64,000 bases of DNA, from positions 1 to 64,000 of the forward strand of contig NAVB01000910.1 of NCBI GenBank assembly GCA_002179805.1, in the 5' to 3' direction. Origin of the DNA: Acanthamoeba lenticulata (Eukaryota > Discosea > Longamoebia > Acanthamoebidae). Positions 24,474 through 36,725 of the stretch are shown here, piece after piece; the stretch's first letter is position 1, and every line of letters begins with the position of its first letter. The position numbers and the translations under genes were made by a program. The notes beneath the pieces were generated by a model. That model searched no databases. It was not told where the DNA came from and was given only the letters and a program-made list of their open reading frames with translations.

Positions 24474-24976
24474 TTACCACGCGATGTACTTGACGTGAGT
24501 GCCGTCGCAGAAGGGAGCGGTGGAGGTGTGTTTGCACCCGCAGAGGAAGACCGTGCCGTCTTCCTCTGCCACCATGCGCAGGGGCTTGATGCCAGTCCCT
24601 TTGTGTGCTCCATCGCAAAGAGGCTGAAGTGGCCACAATAAGTACGTTCCAAGTGTGGGCCGAGTGAGGGTGAGGAACGAACCTGTTTCGCGCTTCTGCC
24701 GCACGTGCACCACGAGTAGCGTTGGTCTTTCACCACCGGGAACTCATACGGAGCCGCTTGAGCCATCACCACAGGTTGTACCACCTCCGGAGGAGTTTGT
24801 GCAGTGTCCGTGCTGAAAAGCCTCCGTACCTGGCCGTCCGCGGGAAGAGAAGAGAATCTCAAATTGTGTTGTCCTCACTGCTGGGCATGAAAGATACATA
24901 CCGCCGAAGGACGTGAAGAAAGACATAATCGTGGCAGCGAAGAACGAGCCAGCAAGGACCGGCGAGCGGCAAGCAT
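24474..24976 (-). CDS. mitochondrial CDGSH iron-sulfur protein (CISD3-like)
   Basis: Carries redox-active 2Fe-2S clusters in mitochondria. Start 24976 gives a basic presequence (MLAARRSLLARSSLPRLCL) and an intron that rejoins in phase 0 at VRRLFSTD. Two CDGSH signatures follow: CTCGRSAKQPLCDGAH (spanning an intron) and CGCKHTSTAPFCDGTH, each with the three Cys and one His cluster ligands. The protein ends VKYIAW. Two motifs in one short polypeptide is the CISD3 (MiNT) arrangement rather than mitoNEET. The intron that follows the presequence begins GTATGT and ends just before the second exon's VRRLF. Confidence 0.92.
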
Positions 24977-25220
24977 GGTGAGGATGGGGTCTCTTTTCTC
25001 TTCTTTTCTCTTCTGGTGCGTGTTCTTGCTCACGGAGCTTACGTGCTTTGCACAGCGGGATAATTCTGGGCAGCCTAGGCTGCATCTCGCACACGACATC
25101 TTCCATTCAAACAAGCGCCAAGGTTGCTTCTTTTGAATTGTGCCTCACGACAGAGGCGCTTGCGTGACGACAGCGTTCGTTTCCATAGGGGCCCTTGTTC
25201 CCAACTCCCACACGGAAACT

Positions 25221-27537
25221 ATGCTGATGAACCCGGGAGAGCTGATGGGTGAATGTGAGCCAGGGGAGGAACGAGGATGCACTAAGGAGGGGCAGGAACC
25301 CGCCACCCGCAAGCGAAGATGGGGAGACGAATTGAACGACAAAGTGCAGACCATAGAAAGCGAAATTAAAGGTCTGAATCAGCTGGCAACAAACCACAGC
25401 ATCGCGCCCTACCTGTCCGATCTCCTCCAACAGTTCGAGCGCATTTCAGGGGAAGTCAAGCACCGACTAGAAGAGCTCACGAGACTCGAATCGTTCCTGG
25501 TGCGTTTCCCTGCCGCCTTTCTTGCCAAAGTGATTTCATGTCATCCTGTTGTTTCCTCTTTCCCTATTGACCCTGGCCACGACTCTTTATCGAACCAGAA
25601 AACGCACACCGGGCATGCTTGTTCCAGCGTCACGTGCAGCTACTTCTCGGTCCTACCTCCCGAGCTCAACCTCCACATCCTGGCTTTTCTTGATGCCAAG
25701 GACCTGGCCTCCGTGGCTCTTGTCAACCGCGAGCTTTGGCGCTTTGCCTCAGACGAGGCCCTGTGGAAGCGGCTCTGCGACCGGCGGTGGCGCGCTCGCA
25801 GCATCTCAAGCGAGCGGCAAGACGCCCTCCCCTCCTGGACCCGCGGCACCGTTCAAGCCACCGTCAGCTCCGAAGACACCAGACGAGTGCGTGCACCACC
25901 ATCTCCATCCTCGGCACTCCCCGTGCCGCGCAGCACCACATCTAAGATCTTTGGGTCCTCGTTGGCAGGCAAAGAAACGGTTGCGGCGGAGCTGGAAGGA
26001 CGTGTTCGAGTACCGGACACGAGTCGACGACAACTGGCGATCGGGCGCCTACTCGCGCGTCCTCACCCTGGCCGGTCATGAATCGCAGGTGTGCTGCTGC
26101 CAGTATGACGACACCAAGATCGTCTCCGGCTCCTTTGACGCGACGATCAAAGGTGCGGGCGCCCTTCGCTCCTCTCTCGAGTTTGTGAAAAAATCTCGCT
26201 CTCAACCACGCTCGGTGGGTCGACCGGGACTGTGGCGCAGTGTGGGACATCCGCAATCTGGAGGAAAAGGACGAAGTGCAGGCAGTTCTTGCCCTGAAAA
26301 AAGAAGAAACGCAGCACGCCCACACGGACCGCGTCCTCTGCCTCATGTTCAAAGACGATGCTTTGGTGACGGGAGGACGGTACCAGCCATTCCCCGTGCA
26401 TCATCGGCCGGCAGGGTGAGGTCAGAGCCGCTTCTCTGATGGCCATTTTTCTCTTCTCTTTGCCTGTGTGGCAGAGACGAGACGTTGAAAATATGGGACT
26501 TGAGCGCGGGCAAGTGCGTGAGCACGCTGTCTGGGCACACGGACAACGTGTGGTACCTGCAGTTCGACGAAGAAAAGATTGTCAGCGGAAGCGCGGACAA
26601 GACCATTTGCTTCTGGGACTTTAGGTACTACTACTACTGCCGCCCCGTCCTTTTAAGATTCAACCATTGATTCTGTTTATTCGGCTTGAAAAACAGGACC
26701 GGCAAATGCTACAACACACTGGTGGGTCACGAGCGTGGCCTCTCGTGTCTCCATTTTGAGGACAACCTGCTGATGTCTGGCAGTGCCGATCGGTAAGTTG
26801 TTGTCCTGCGCTGCCCCACACTCTGCGGAACCCTCCTGACGGGAAGGAGGGGGGGGGCTCCACCAGGACGATCAAACTGTGGGACCTGCGCATGATGCGG
26901 TGTCGGGACACGTTGATGGGCCACACGGACGCCGTGTATTGTCTGTACTACCACAACAACCGTCTCATCTCCGGCGGTGAGGACAAAACTGCACGGGTGC
27001 GCACAAACATTCCTCGATCCCCTCAATCTTTCTTTCTATTTCTCACCATGCGGGATGTCCGCCCGTACGCAGGTGTGGGACCCAGATTTGGGTCGCTGCG
27101 TGGCAGTCGTCTCTGACGAGAACTGCCGGGACCGACACACGGGAGCCATTTACTGCATGCAGTTCGACGACCGCCGGCTCGTCACAGGCTCTTTCGACCA
27201 CACCATCAAAGTAGGCACCCTTTGGCGTCTGTTCTTGTGCATCACGTGGAGAACCTCTAATGGGCATTTGCAGCTGTGGGACATGGACACGTTTGAGTGC
27301 CTGCACACGTTTGGGTCCTTCACGGGCGAGACCGATTTTCACGCCTCCACCGTGCGCCGAGTCCAATTCGACGATTTCAAATTGGTACAACCACCATGAG
27401 TCCACCCACTGCTGCTGTCTGTCCACTCGATCACGGCTATAACGAGAGCCTCTCTCCTCTGGTCGTATCAATTCCAGGTGTCAGCCTCGGCGGACCGAAC
27501 GATCAAGATCACCGAGTTTATGAAGGACACGAACTAG
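25221..27537 (+). CDS. F-box/WD40 repeat protein
   Basis: Likely SCF ubiquitin-ligase substrate receptor, like Cdc4, beta-TrCP and FBXW7. N-terminus is Lys/Glu-rich with a predicted coiled coil (LNDKVQTIESEIKGLNQLAT). The F-box is YFSVLPPELNLHILAFLDAK, then DLASVALVNREL. At least six WD40 blades follow, mostly one per exon: AGHESQVCCCQYDDTKIVSG, then VWDIR; KIWDLSAGKCVSTLSGHTDN; TGKCYNTLVGHERGLSCLHF; KLWDLRMMRCRDTL; VWDPDLGRCVAVV; LWDMDTFECLHTFG. It ends TEFMKDTN. An upstream in-frame ATG at 25140 would add 27 residues; 25221 is chosen because the leader lacks obvious structure. Divergent from the CDGSH gene, 244 bp apart. Confidence 0.88.
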
Positions 27538-27798
27538 CTTACAGCCAACTCGCTTCCTCAACATTGTTATTTTTTGTATTTAGTGATTGTTTAACCCCAA
27601 GAAAACCCCCCCCCCCTTACACTGCTCACACCAGACATCAACCTCCAACGGCGTCGTTCCCCACGCATCAAGAACACTGAGCCCAGAGAGGCGTTGGAGG
27701 TAGCATTGAGATTTACTCGGGAAATTCTGGGAGGCAATGTAGGCACAATCGGTTGTTCATCCAAACCAGCGCCAAGGGGAAAGCGCAACTGAGGTGAA

Positions 27799-30700
27799 TC
27801 ACGCCACGATGGAGGAGCCGGACCGCGGCTCCAAAGTGTAAGATCTAGAGGTGCAACGTCGCAGGCGTTAGGCATGAGGCCAGACAAGCAAGATGAGGGC
27901 AAGTGAAGTACCTATCGTACATCTCCTTCTCTGCGAGAGGAGTAAAATCGTTGAGGAAAGCGCGCATGCCTCGGTCGATCACAAAATTGTAAGGCACCGA
28001 CTGCCACTTCTGTGCAATGGTGACAACCAGTGAGACACAGGAGCCTCGCGCTCAACACAGAGTGTAAAGTCGTACCCGGAAAGAGGAGTAAAAGTGCCAC
28101 AAAAGGCGCATCTTCTCGAAGTAGACCATACCGCCATTCACAAACGTCGGCTTCTCCTCGACTTTGAAGATATCCTGCGTGCAGATGGCTGCACCGCAAC
28201 AAAGAGAAAGAAAGAAAGAGACACAAATAAGCCCTGTTCGGCACACAAACACACGCGCAGGCGGGCTGATGTGGTACCAAGATAGGGGACGAGGGGCAGG
28301 TTCGTCTTTTTGAGGACGCTGCGGTAGTTCCAAAAGTTGCCGTCGGTGGAGGCCAGCTCCATGATCTCTCTGTACAGTCGGCTGGCCCTCTTGGGCAGCT
28401 TCTCCCATGAGCTCTTCAGGCGCGAGATGGCGGTCGTGTTCAGTCCGCCCACGATGGCAAAGAAGCTGTTGAAATCGTGCAGCTTTTGGCATTCCTGTTG
28501 GCCCAACCGGCAAAGAACACATTAAAAATCAACATAAAAACCTCCAAGTCTGAAGTCAGCCACCACGTACAGCGCAAATCCGAATGAATTGTTCGATGGC
28601 CTTGGCCCTTTCGGCGGCAGTTTCATACTTGAGCAGCGTGCAGCACACCCACTGGCCCATCTGGCCATGACACCGTCCACCAAGCACGAGGGAGGAGGGG
28701 CATGTGAGGCTCATGGGCCTTACCCACCCCCAGCACGTTGTTGCTTGGGAGGGAGGGGAGGGAACGAACCATGTTGAAGCGCTTCACCATGGCCGTGAAC
28801 GTAGGCGAGTCCTGCGGCTGCATGAAGCGGCCCTTGAGCAGCTCCTCGCAGTCAATCACCTCGAACAACTCCCTGTTGAGAAGCAGCGCCTCCAGCTGTC
28901 AGTCATGGCGCGAGAGACGAGCGCGTGGGAGAGGGGGAAGGGAGCTTGGGGAGTTGGGGGTGGGGATGGGGGAGGAGGCCCACCAGACGATCAGCGTGAG
29001 CTGCCGGGCGATGTGGGCCGGGTCGGCGGTGAGGAAGTTGATGTCCTCCTTGGCTGAGTGCACCGGAACAACGCCGGCCCAGGACTGACCCGACGAGAGC
29101 GAGAACGAGCTCTTGTGCCGGATTTCCTTTGCGTGGCTGCCGTCCTCGTTGTTGAGGCCCTCCTCCTTGAGGCTCCGCTGGGGGATCACGAAGCCGCCAG
29201 ACAGGGAGAGCGTCCGGATCATGAAGCTGCCGCGTCGTTCCCGGGCCTCCTTCTTCGGCTCCCTTTCGGACGGTGCGGCGATGCTCGACATGCTGGACGC
29301 GAGGGAGGTCGGGTTGAGGTCCGACCGCGTGGCCCTTCGGTAGCTGAGCCGCCGCTTGAGGCGCGGGCTGGTGGCCTTCTCCGCCGCGGCCGCCGCCGGA
29401 GGCTCTGGCAACGGAGGATGATCGGCGGAGGCGCTGCCATCCATACTCACCTTTCGCGCGACCAAGGGGCTTCGCTCTTTCCTCTCGCCGCTTTCGTTTT
29501 TTCGCCTGGCGTGCGGCGAGCTGTCCTTCCGCTTGGTCTTGGGGCTGGACGTCGTCGAGGCGTGGGCAGTGGCCTCCTCGCCGCTGTTCTTCTTGGCCGC
29601 GCCGCCCGTTCGCTGCGACGATTCACCGCCGGTGCTGGCCGTCTCCGTCGTGGAGGTGGACTTCATCTGCTGGAAGCCCCTCCCCATCATCGCGTACAGG
29701 GTGCGGCTCGAGACGGTGACCGACCGCGCCAGTTGGCCCTTGCGCGCCTCGCTCACCGGCCCCGAGCCTCCCTGGCCGCTCTGCTCACTCGACGACTTGG
29801 CCGTCTCAGCTGTCGTCGTCGTCTCAGCCTCCGCCTTTGTCTCTGCCTCTGTCTTGGGCTTGTCTCCTGCGCTCGGCTCCTGGGCGACTTTGGCCGCTTC
29901 CGGTGCGCTGAGCTGCTCCTCCGGGGGCTTGACCTCGGAACCGTTGTTGGGGACGTCCTCCACCACCGCGGGAATGGCCTCAGCGCTGCCCGCGTCGACG
30001 TTTTCTGGCGTGGCCGGCTCCTCGTGGCTCGCGCCCTCAGGCTTGGCCATCTTCTTGTAGCCCGACTCGAGGCCGAGAAACATGATGAAGGAGCCTTTCT
30101 TCTTCTTCTCTTTCTTCTTCGTTGTCGCCTTCTTGTCGGGGCTGCCCTCGCCTCCGGCGTCCTTCTTGCCCCGGCTCCTCCGCTTCCCGTCGCCATTCTC
30201 CTGGACGGCCTCGGCATCCCCGCTGGTCGTCCCGGCGGCGTCTCGCTCGCCTGCCTCCTTCTTCTTGTTGCTCTTCTTGCCCTCGCTGCCGCTCTTGCGG
30301 ATGGCGCGCAGGGCCGACGAGAGCTTGCCCTGCGGGTTGAGCGAGAGCCGATGGTTGCCCAACTGGGTGCCTCGCCGCCGCTTCAGCCAGTGCATGGCGC
30401 CCTTTTTCTCGTCGTCCTCTTCCTGGCTCTTCTCCTCCTCGCTCAGGTTCGCCCGCCTCCGCTGCGTTCCATGCCACACATGTGAGAATTCAAATACATT
30501 ATTGGATTTTTTAAAATCAAACATATATGAACACAATTCTAAATAATAATAGTAAAAATCGTATTCAAACGACGCGTACGTGCTCTTCAACACAAGCCAC
30601 GAGAGAACCGACAAGCTCTTGCTTCAGGCTGTCCGGCACCGGTGTGGCCTCCTCAGATACGGTCGTTACAAACTGCTCCAGGCCCTGCAGGAACGTGTGC

Positions 30701-33555
30701 GCCGGATCGAAGCATGACGGGAAACAGTGCACCCAGTAGTCGATGATCTCGAGCACTCTGCCATGTTGTTGGGCACAATGATTCAGTGTCTGAGGAGAAG
30801 AGGGGGAGTCCTCTGGACCCGGTGTCCGGACTGGTCCCGTCCAGGTGCGTACCTGAGCCGAATGTCAGCCTTGTAGTCCTCCGGGCCCTTGTGTCGATTG
30901 TAACTGGGGCGCACGACACACGATCGGATAAGGTGAGAGAGAGAGAGAGTCCTCGCCACACGGCCCATGGGTCATGGGTAAGAGGGAAGGGCAGGTACAG
31001 GTCGATGAAATGAGCCAACAGCTGGGCCGACGTGACGTAGTAGTCATACGTTAGGAACAAAATGTCGACAAAGGGCTCCTCTGCAGCGCATCGCAGTTGT
31101 GGCGTAAGAGGCGGACCGAGCTTCAAAGGGGGGCGCGGGAGAGGGATGGCGGACGGTACCGAGATAGTTGGGGTCCACAGCGGTCTCCACGATCTGCTCG
31201 ATTCCGGCGATGGCGAGGTGTGCTGTCCCGTCGGGAGCAGCCTTCCAGGTCATCGACTTGAGCTGGCTGAAGAGGTGGTGGTAGTGCTCGAGCATCTGGC
31301 GCAGGATGGACACCCCGAGCGCCACCTCGCGGTCGGACTCCTCGGGCGCCGAGCGGAGCAGGCACGGCCCGAAGATGGTGGCCAGCATGTCGACGCCGAT
31401 GCCGTTGGTGGCTGAATTCTGGAGCAGCGCGTTGAGGAAGGAGAGCAGATAGTGCAACATCGTCCGGTTGCCCGACGGCAAGAAGTGGATCAATGCGTGG
31501 ACGGCGTTGAGTCTGAAGCTGGTGCACTCGATATCTGCTTGGGCGCCGAGGGTCAGCTCAACCGGCTTCCTGTTTCTGATCAGAATAGGAGTCAAGATGT
31601 CCAGAAAATGGCGCACCGAGACAGATGGCCAGCGCGCTCTGAGTGGTTAAGGGAAAGAGCCGAATGTGCACTCGGCAATAGTCTCGAACGAGGGACAGCA
31701 GAACCTGGTTCCGGGAGGCGCATGTGTCAAAGAGAAGATTGGCACCAAGATGATAGCAAGAGGGATGGCACCTGCGGCTCGCAAGCTCCAAGTTTGGTGG
31801 GGTCGAGAGCAAATGCATTACTTGGCGCACGTGACGCTTGTGTGAACGAGGACGATGATGCCAACGAGGACGATCCACTTTGGCCATACTGCACTGGGCG
31901 CAAGCGGGGCCGCTAATGAGCTGGCAATACCATTTTGTTTACTTTATTCTTGTAATTATTATTTATATAAATTTATCAGTGGGCAGTACTACGCACATAG
32001 GACATGGTAGCTCTTGCGTCTTTACGCATAGTAATGGAAGGAACGCGTCCACTTGTTTTGAGCTCAGCTGAAGAAATTTAAAAAAAAAATTAATACACAT
32101 TAATATCTGAAAATACAAATAAAAGTAAACGTAACGGCCAGAAGTGCGGGGGGGGGGATACCGGAGATGATCTCCTGCAGTTCGTGCAGCTCAAGAAGGT
32201 CGGCAGCGGACAGAGGCTTCTCAAGCGTAGAGGCGGTAATCCTTTCCTTATGCGCCTCCAGCCGCACAAGAGCGTAACCTATGACAGACGAGATTACTAC
32301 CTCGTCCGTGTTGACTGCACCAGGCTTGCTGGCGGCTCCCTTATGGCACATAGAGAAGGGCGAAAGCGGGGTTTGCTCGCCCCTTTGCCGTTGCGGCCGC
32401 CGTCGCCTTCGTTCTTCCTCGCTCATGAGGGGCGCTGCGGGGAGGGTTGCTGTGTCGCAGGCGCTCTTTTCCTCCGCAGCCGCTTGCCGGCTTTTTGTCA
32501 ACTCCAGAGCGGCAAGGTCCTCAACAGAGAGCGAAGTCCATGAGGGAGGCGACGGCCCGGTGTGCGTCTCTGCGTCAGTGTCCTCCATATAGGTTGTGCG
32601 TGGCCTGACGACCCCCTCCTGGGCCTAGGCTTTTCGGTTGAGGCCGTCGGTAGGCAAAGAAATACAACGCACAGTTACCCCACACGATCCACAGCTCCGC
32701 AATAAGGCGCGGGATTGGATGAAAATAAAAAAAAAAAAAACAATGCCACCAAAAAATACAAAAATACAAGTCGAACAGCCGAGCTGCTACTCGTTCAAGC
32801 GCATCGGCGGATACCGGGGTGACAACGTTGGGGGCTCGTCTTCGTTCGCCCTCTGCACCCAGAGTCGTTAGAGAAGGTTCCACTCGAGTAAAGAAGGGAA
32901 AGCGTGCCTTCTGTTGTTGTTGTTGCTGGCCGCAAGCAGCAAGAAGCTGTTGTTCTTTCTCTTCCTCGCGCTTGAGCATGTCTTCCAGCTCTCTTATCTG
33001 GGCATCTCGTTTCCGAATGAGCTCCACCTTGCGCGCGTCCATGACCAACGTTTGCATGACATTCTCCTTCAGGCCGAGGAGTTCCCGTTCGAGCTGCCCT
33101 ATGCGGCGGTTACGCTTTTCGCCTTCCTTCTTCCGACGCGTTCGTTCTTCGGCCAAGCGCTGGCCAAAGGTGGCCAAGTACTCGTCGAGGTGTCGCTGGT
33201 GAGCCTCTCCTTGCTTGCGTAGAGCTGCCTCAATCTGAATCAACATGGCCACCTCGGTCTCGAGGGGCGCCGGAGCCTCAACAGTTGAACTGGCAGAGTC
33301 GGAAGTCGCGGGTGGTTGCTCTTTCGTGCTCTCTTTGGCGGCCTTCTTTTTACTGCTCTTTTCTTTTTTGGGCTTTGTTGCCTCGCCCCCTGTGGCTTCC
33401 TTCTTCAAGTTCTTGATTTCTTTGCGAATTGTGCGGCGTAGAACGTCCATTTCTGACGTGAAGTCGGCCAGAGTGCCTTCTAGAGCAGCCAAACGCTCCA
33501 GCGTCAGCGAGGGGTTTGGCGGTGCCGCTGCGACCAGCTCCCCCTTCTCACTCAT
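27799..33555 (-). CDS. coiled-coil RhoGAP-RasGEF protein
   Basis: A large dual GTPase regulator. Start 33555 (MSEKGELVAAAPPN). An N-terminal Lys/Glu/Ala region contains a long coiled coil (GQLERELLGLKENVMQTLVM, then DARKVELIRKRD). Low-complexity segments and an AT-rich intron (about 31,915-32,163, with a small exon ELKTSGRVPSITMRKDARAT) lead to a RhoGAP-type domain (HFLPSGNRTMLHYLLSFLNA, then GVDMLATIFGPCLL). No arginine-finger GIFR motif was found in my exon model. Then come a REM domain (VEIIDYWVHCFPSCF), a Ser/Lys/Glu-rich linker of roughly 500 residues (28,990-30,480), and the CDC25 domain (HIARQLTLIVWELFE, LHDFNSFFAIVGGLNTTAIS, NLPLVPYLG, MYDRSYTLEPR). A single gene is supported by in-phase splice junctions near 32,163, but two genes remain possible. 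Confidence 0.72.
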
Positions 33556-33623
33556 TTTCTGTGTCAAACAGACCGCTTAATTCATTTTAATTTTTCGCGC
33601 ACAAATAAAATTGCCCCGCTAGC

Positions 33624-33956
33624 TCAGTCCATCACGCCATTCCACCAGCGCAGGATGCAAGTGGAGTTGAGTTTGTTCTGGCCGATAGTGGCCTCAAGAC
33701 GTGGGTCAGGAAGTTCGGTATGGTCAGACACCAGCCTCGTCGCAGGAGTGGCACCCACAAGGAAGGAAGAAGGGTCTTTGGGCACCATGTAACCACCTGT
33801 TGCTGTCTCCAGTTTCTTGAGCAGTTCAGCGAGGGTGTCCGACGGGCGAACCTCCACAGTCCACGTTTTTGTGTCACCCCACCTGCGGGGCATGCAGCCC
33901 GCATAGCCAGACGCCACCTGCAGCTTGAACGGAGCGTTCGCTTCTTCTTGCGCCAT
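33624..33956 (-). CDS. small ubiquitin-like fold protein
   Basis: Uninterrupted frame of 110 residues from ATG 33956 (MAQEEANAPFKLQVASGYAG). The segment TWTVEVRPSDTLAELLKKLE followed by a helix and later strands (PATRLVSDHTELPDP ... NSTCILRWWN) has the strand-strand-helix-strand layout of ubiquitin-like domains, but I cannot name a family. No Gly-Gly tail is present, so it would not be conjugated. It ends only ~70 bp from the RhoGAP-RasGEF start, on the same strand. Confidence 0.65.
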   Translation of the reverse strand: MAQEEANAPFKLQVASGYAGCMPRRWGDTKTWTVEVRPSDTLAELLKKLETATGGYMVPKDPSSFLVGATPATRLVSDHTELPDPRLEATIGQNKLNSTCILRWWNGVMD

Positions 33957-34177
33957 TGAAAGTACGCAACTAGTAATTTTGTCTTGCGCCACAAGACCAT
34001 ATTTTATCCTCACCTCGCAATTAAGTGAACGTGTCCCTTCGGGGCAAAGGAAGAGTGGCTCGACAAACCCACCCGCGAAATAAGGAGAGATAACCCGTTG
34101 GTAACGGGTGTATATACACATCAAGATATGAATAGTGGTTGGTGGTGGTGGGAAGTGGTGGGGTTGGCGGAGTTGGC

Positions 34178-35172
34178 CTATTGCGGACGCGCATGCCTGT
34201 TAGAAGGTGCAACAGCAGCGCCCCGCCACGCGCGGAAGAACAGCACAGCAAGGATGGCAAAGAGCACTAAGGCAGCTGCCACGGGGATGAGCACAATCCA
34301 TCCCGACCTTGAAAAAAGGGAAAAGGAAATGAGTTAACTCAACTCAACAACGATATACAGCAAAGCGAAAGCGTACTCGATGTAGGGCAGATCGACATCA
34401 ATGTAATCGCCCGCTAATGGATGAGTGTGACATAAATCAGAATTACACTCACCCAAGACAATTCAAAAGAGAGAGAAAGAGAGGCGTACGGCACTGGGAA
34501 ACAGCCCAAACCCAGGTAGGAACAGCGAGGTTGGGGTTGGCCTTTGGGCAGAGTGTAGTGTTGCATGGAACGGAGGCCGTACCGCCCAAACAAGTTTTCT
34601 GTTTGCCAACACATGGGTAAGAGCACGAACAAAAGTGCGTGAGCAAATGGTTACGTGCCTTCGAAGGGCACCAACCGCAACGGAAGTCAGCTGCGCATGA
34701 AGAACAGGTCTTATAAAGGGCACAGGCCGGTTCACCTGAAGGTAGCAATACGCGGTGAGCCGCTCGCAATGTCAACGCAAGAGAGAGTGCAGAGACAGAC
34801 GTACAGGGACATTTGTTTGCGCCATAAAGCCAAGTGGTGCAGTTGGAAGATGTAGGCGCCAGAGCGCTACCGGCGAGACAGCGCAAGCTGCCAGCGTCAC
34901 GGCACCAACCACACTGGCCAGTTGCCAAAATGCCTCAGTCCACGAGTCACAGAACAAACACCACACAAAGGGGGCAAGAGTACGCCTGACGCAGCCGTGC
35001 AGGGTCCGCATGAAGTCAAAGCGGTACAGTTGGCTGTCAATTAAGGTGAGCCGATTTTATGCGTCTGGCTAAAGTGATTCAACAGAAAAAGGAGAAAGGC
35101 ACCTGCAGCGATGGGTTGTACAACGCAAAATAAAACCAACAACAGTACGAAAGAGTAAAGAGAAAACCACAT
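34178..35172 (-). CDS. single-pass membrane protein with PSI-type cysteine domains
   Basis: Signal peptide from ATG 35172 (FSLYSFVLLLVLFCVVQPIA). The ectodomain has at least two plexin-semaphorin-integrin (PSI)-like Cys modules: ANCTALTSCGPCTAASG joined in phase 0 to CGWCRDAGSLRCLAG, and CALYKTCSSCAADFRCGWCP followed by CVGKQKTCLGG. A membrane segment near the end (WIVLIPVAAALVLFAILAVL) and a short basic tail complete it. The exon before the membrane segment encodes a Gly/Asp-rich region. Such proteins are probably cell-surface or lysosomal; the partner is unknown. The second PSI module and the introns between 34,400 and 34,700 were not fully resolved. Confidence 0.75.
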
Positions 35173-35597
35173 CGTGGAGACAACCTCGAGTTGCCTGTTC
35201 CCCTTCCCTGACGGACGCGTTTGAAAAAGAAAAGCAAAGAGAAGAGTTTATCGCACCTAATTTCTCAGTTGCGGAGTGTTAGCCGAATTAAGTTATTGTT
35301 TGGGAAGAATGTTATGAATGCTGCAACGGTGCGTCAGACACCACGGCCTCCGGTAAACTGCTCAGCCCCCCCCCCCGCCAACGCGACTCGAGACAACCAC
35401 GCCTAAGTTTCGCCTTCTCGGACAGCTCCCGAGAGAGAGAAATCGCACGCACGAATTAGAGAAGTTGATCGATTAAGGCCACTCTTGTCCTTTCTCAACC
35501 TCTACTACTTCAATTCTCTTCTCTTCAGCCGCCTTTTTTTTTTCCCTTTCTACTTCTCTTGAAATTAATCGAGAAGACTCTACTCCTCCGACACAAC
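35173..35597. other. divergent promoter region
   Basis: This 425-bp gap separates the PSI-domain gene from the FERM-like gene. It has a poly-C run of ~11 at about 35,368 and a pyrimidine-rich stretch (35,500-35,560) typical of a transcription start area. No gene or RNA is evident. Confidence 0.5.
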
Positions 35598-36725
35598 ATG
35601 GCGAAGTCAGTGGTGCGTGTACACTTCATGGACTCCAACTCGAAGGCGTTTGCCATCGATGCGGGAGCCACGGCGGACCAGATGCTTAAGCTCGTCATCG
35701 AACGCCTGGAGCTGAAGGAATCAGCCACATTCGCGCTCTTCGAGAAAAAGGATGACTGGGAACGTTGCCTCGAGCCTGACGAAAAGCCTGCGGAGCTCAT
35801 GAAGGCCTGGACCGGCGATCCCAAGGACGAGAATGCGCCTCGGTTTTTGTTCAAGAAGAAGACTTTCATTCGCGACGACGACCGCGAGCTAAGTGATCTT
35901 GTGGCTCGCCACCTGGTCTACATCCAGGCTCTCGCCTCAATCGTCAATGCCGACTACCCGACGACCGTCGAGCACGCCATTCGCCTTGCCGGCCTCCAGG
36001 TGCAGGTTGTCTATGGTGACCACAACGCCGCCACTCACGTTCCTGGCTTCCTCACGTGCGTAGCCCTATCAATTATTTTGTGAATCTGTCCTTGTTGCCT
36101 ACGCACTTGGGTGTTTTGGATTCCATGTTGATCGGATGTTAACCTGGAGAAATTTTATTACATGTGCTTGGGGGGGGGGGGAAATTGCAGGGCCAATCTC
36201 AAGGATTACATCCCCAAGACGCTGTTTGCGACCAAGAGGCCCGCCGAATGGGAGGCTGCCATCTTTGCCGAGCACGCCAAGCACAAGGGCAAATCGGCTG
36301 ACGAGGCCAAGCTCGCTTACCTCAACTTGGTCAAGAAGTCGCAGTTCTCTGGCACCAACTTCTACGGCACTACCTTCTACCCGCCGTGCAAGAGCGTCAA
36401 CAACGGCCGAAAGATTCCCAACAAGGTCATCATCGGCGTCAATGCTGACGGTATTATGCTTCTCAAGCCCAAGGACAAGGAGCTCATCTCCACGCACCCC
36501 TTCACGGAGATTTGCAGCTGGGCCTCCTCCTCGACGACCTTCGCCTTCGAGTTTGGCGTGCAGTCGGAAGCGACCAAGTACACGTTCGAGACCAAGCAGG
36601 GTGCCATCATCGCCTCCACTATCCAGACCTATATCGATATCCTCGTCGAGATGCTCACCAACGGCAACGAGGAGGATGAGTCTACTGCCACCGGCACCTC
36701 GCACGGCTCTGAGGGCGACGATTGA
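35598..36725 (+). CDS. FERM-domain protein, talin-head or ERM-like
   Basis: Plasma-membrane/cytoskeleton linker. Two exons (35598-36055, 36191-36725) give 330 residues, the size of an isolated FERM module. The F1 ubiquitin-like lobe starts VVRVHFMDSNSKAFAID. F2 follows with RFLFKKKTFIRDDDRE and SDLVARHLVYIQALASIVNA. F3 is the PH/PTB-like lobe, with KSQFSGTNFYGTTFYP, VIIGVNADGIMLLKP, FEFGVQSEATKYTFETKQG and a C-terminal helix ending in a Ser/Asp tail. No talin rod or myosin domains are attached. The FYGTTF... F3 sequence resembles talin and MyTH4-FERM myosins. The intron contains a 12-base G run just before its acceptor. Confidence 0.85.

Noticed and set aside
28899..30614. Long plus-strand frames (29,058-30,485) opposite the RasGEF linker
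   Set aside because: Leu/Arg/Ala-rich shadow of the Ser/Lys/Glu-rich minus coding sequence; no domain recognised.
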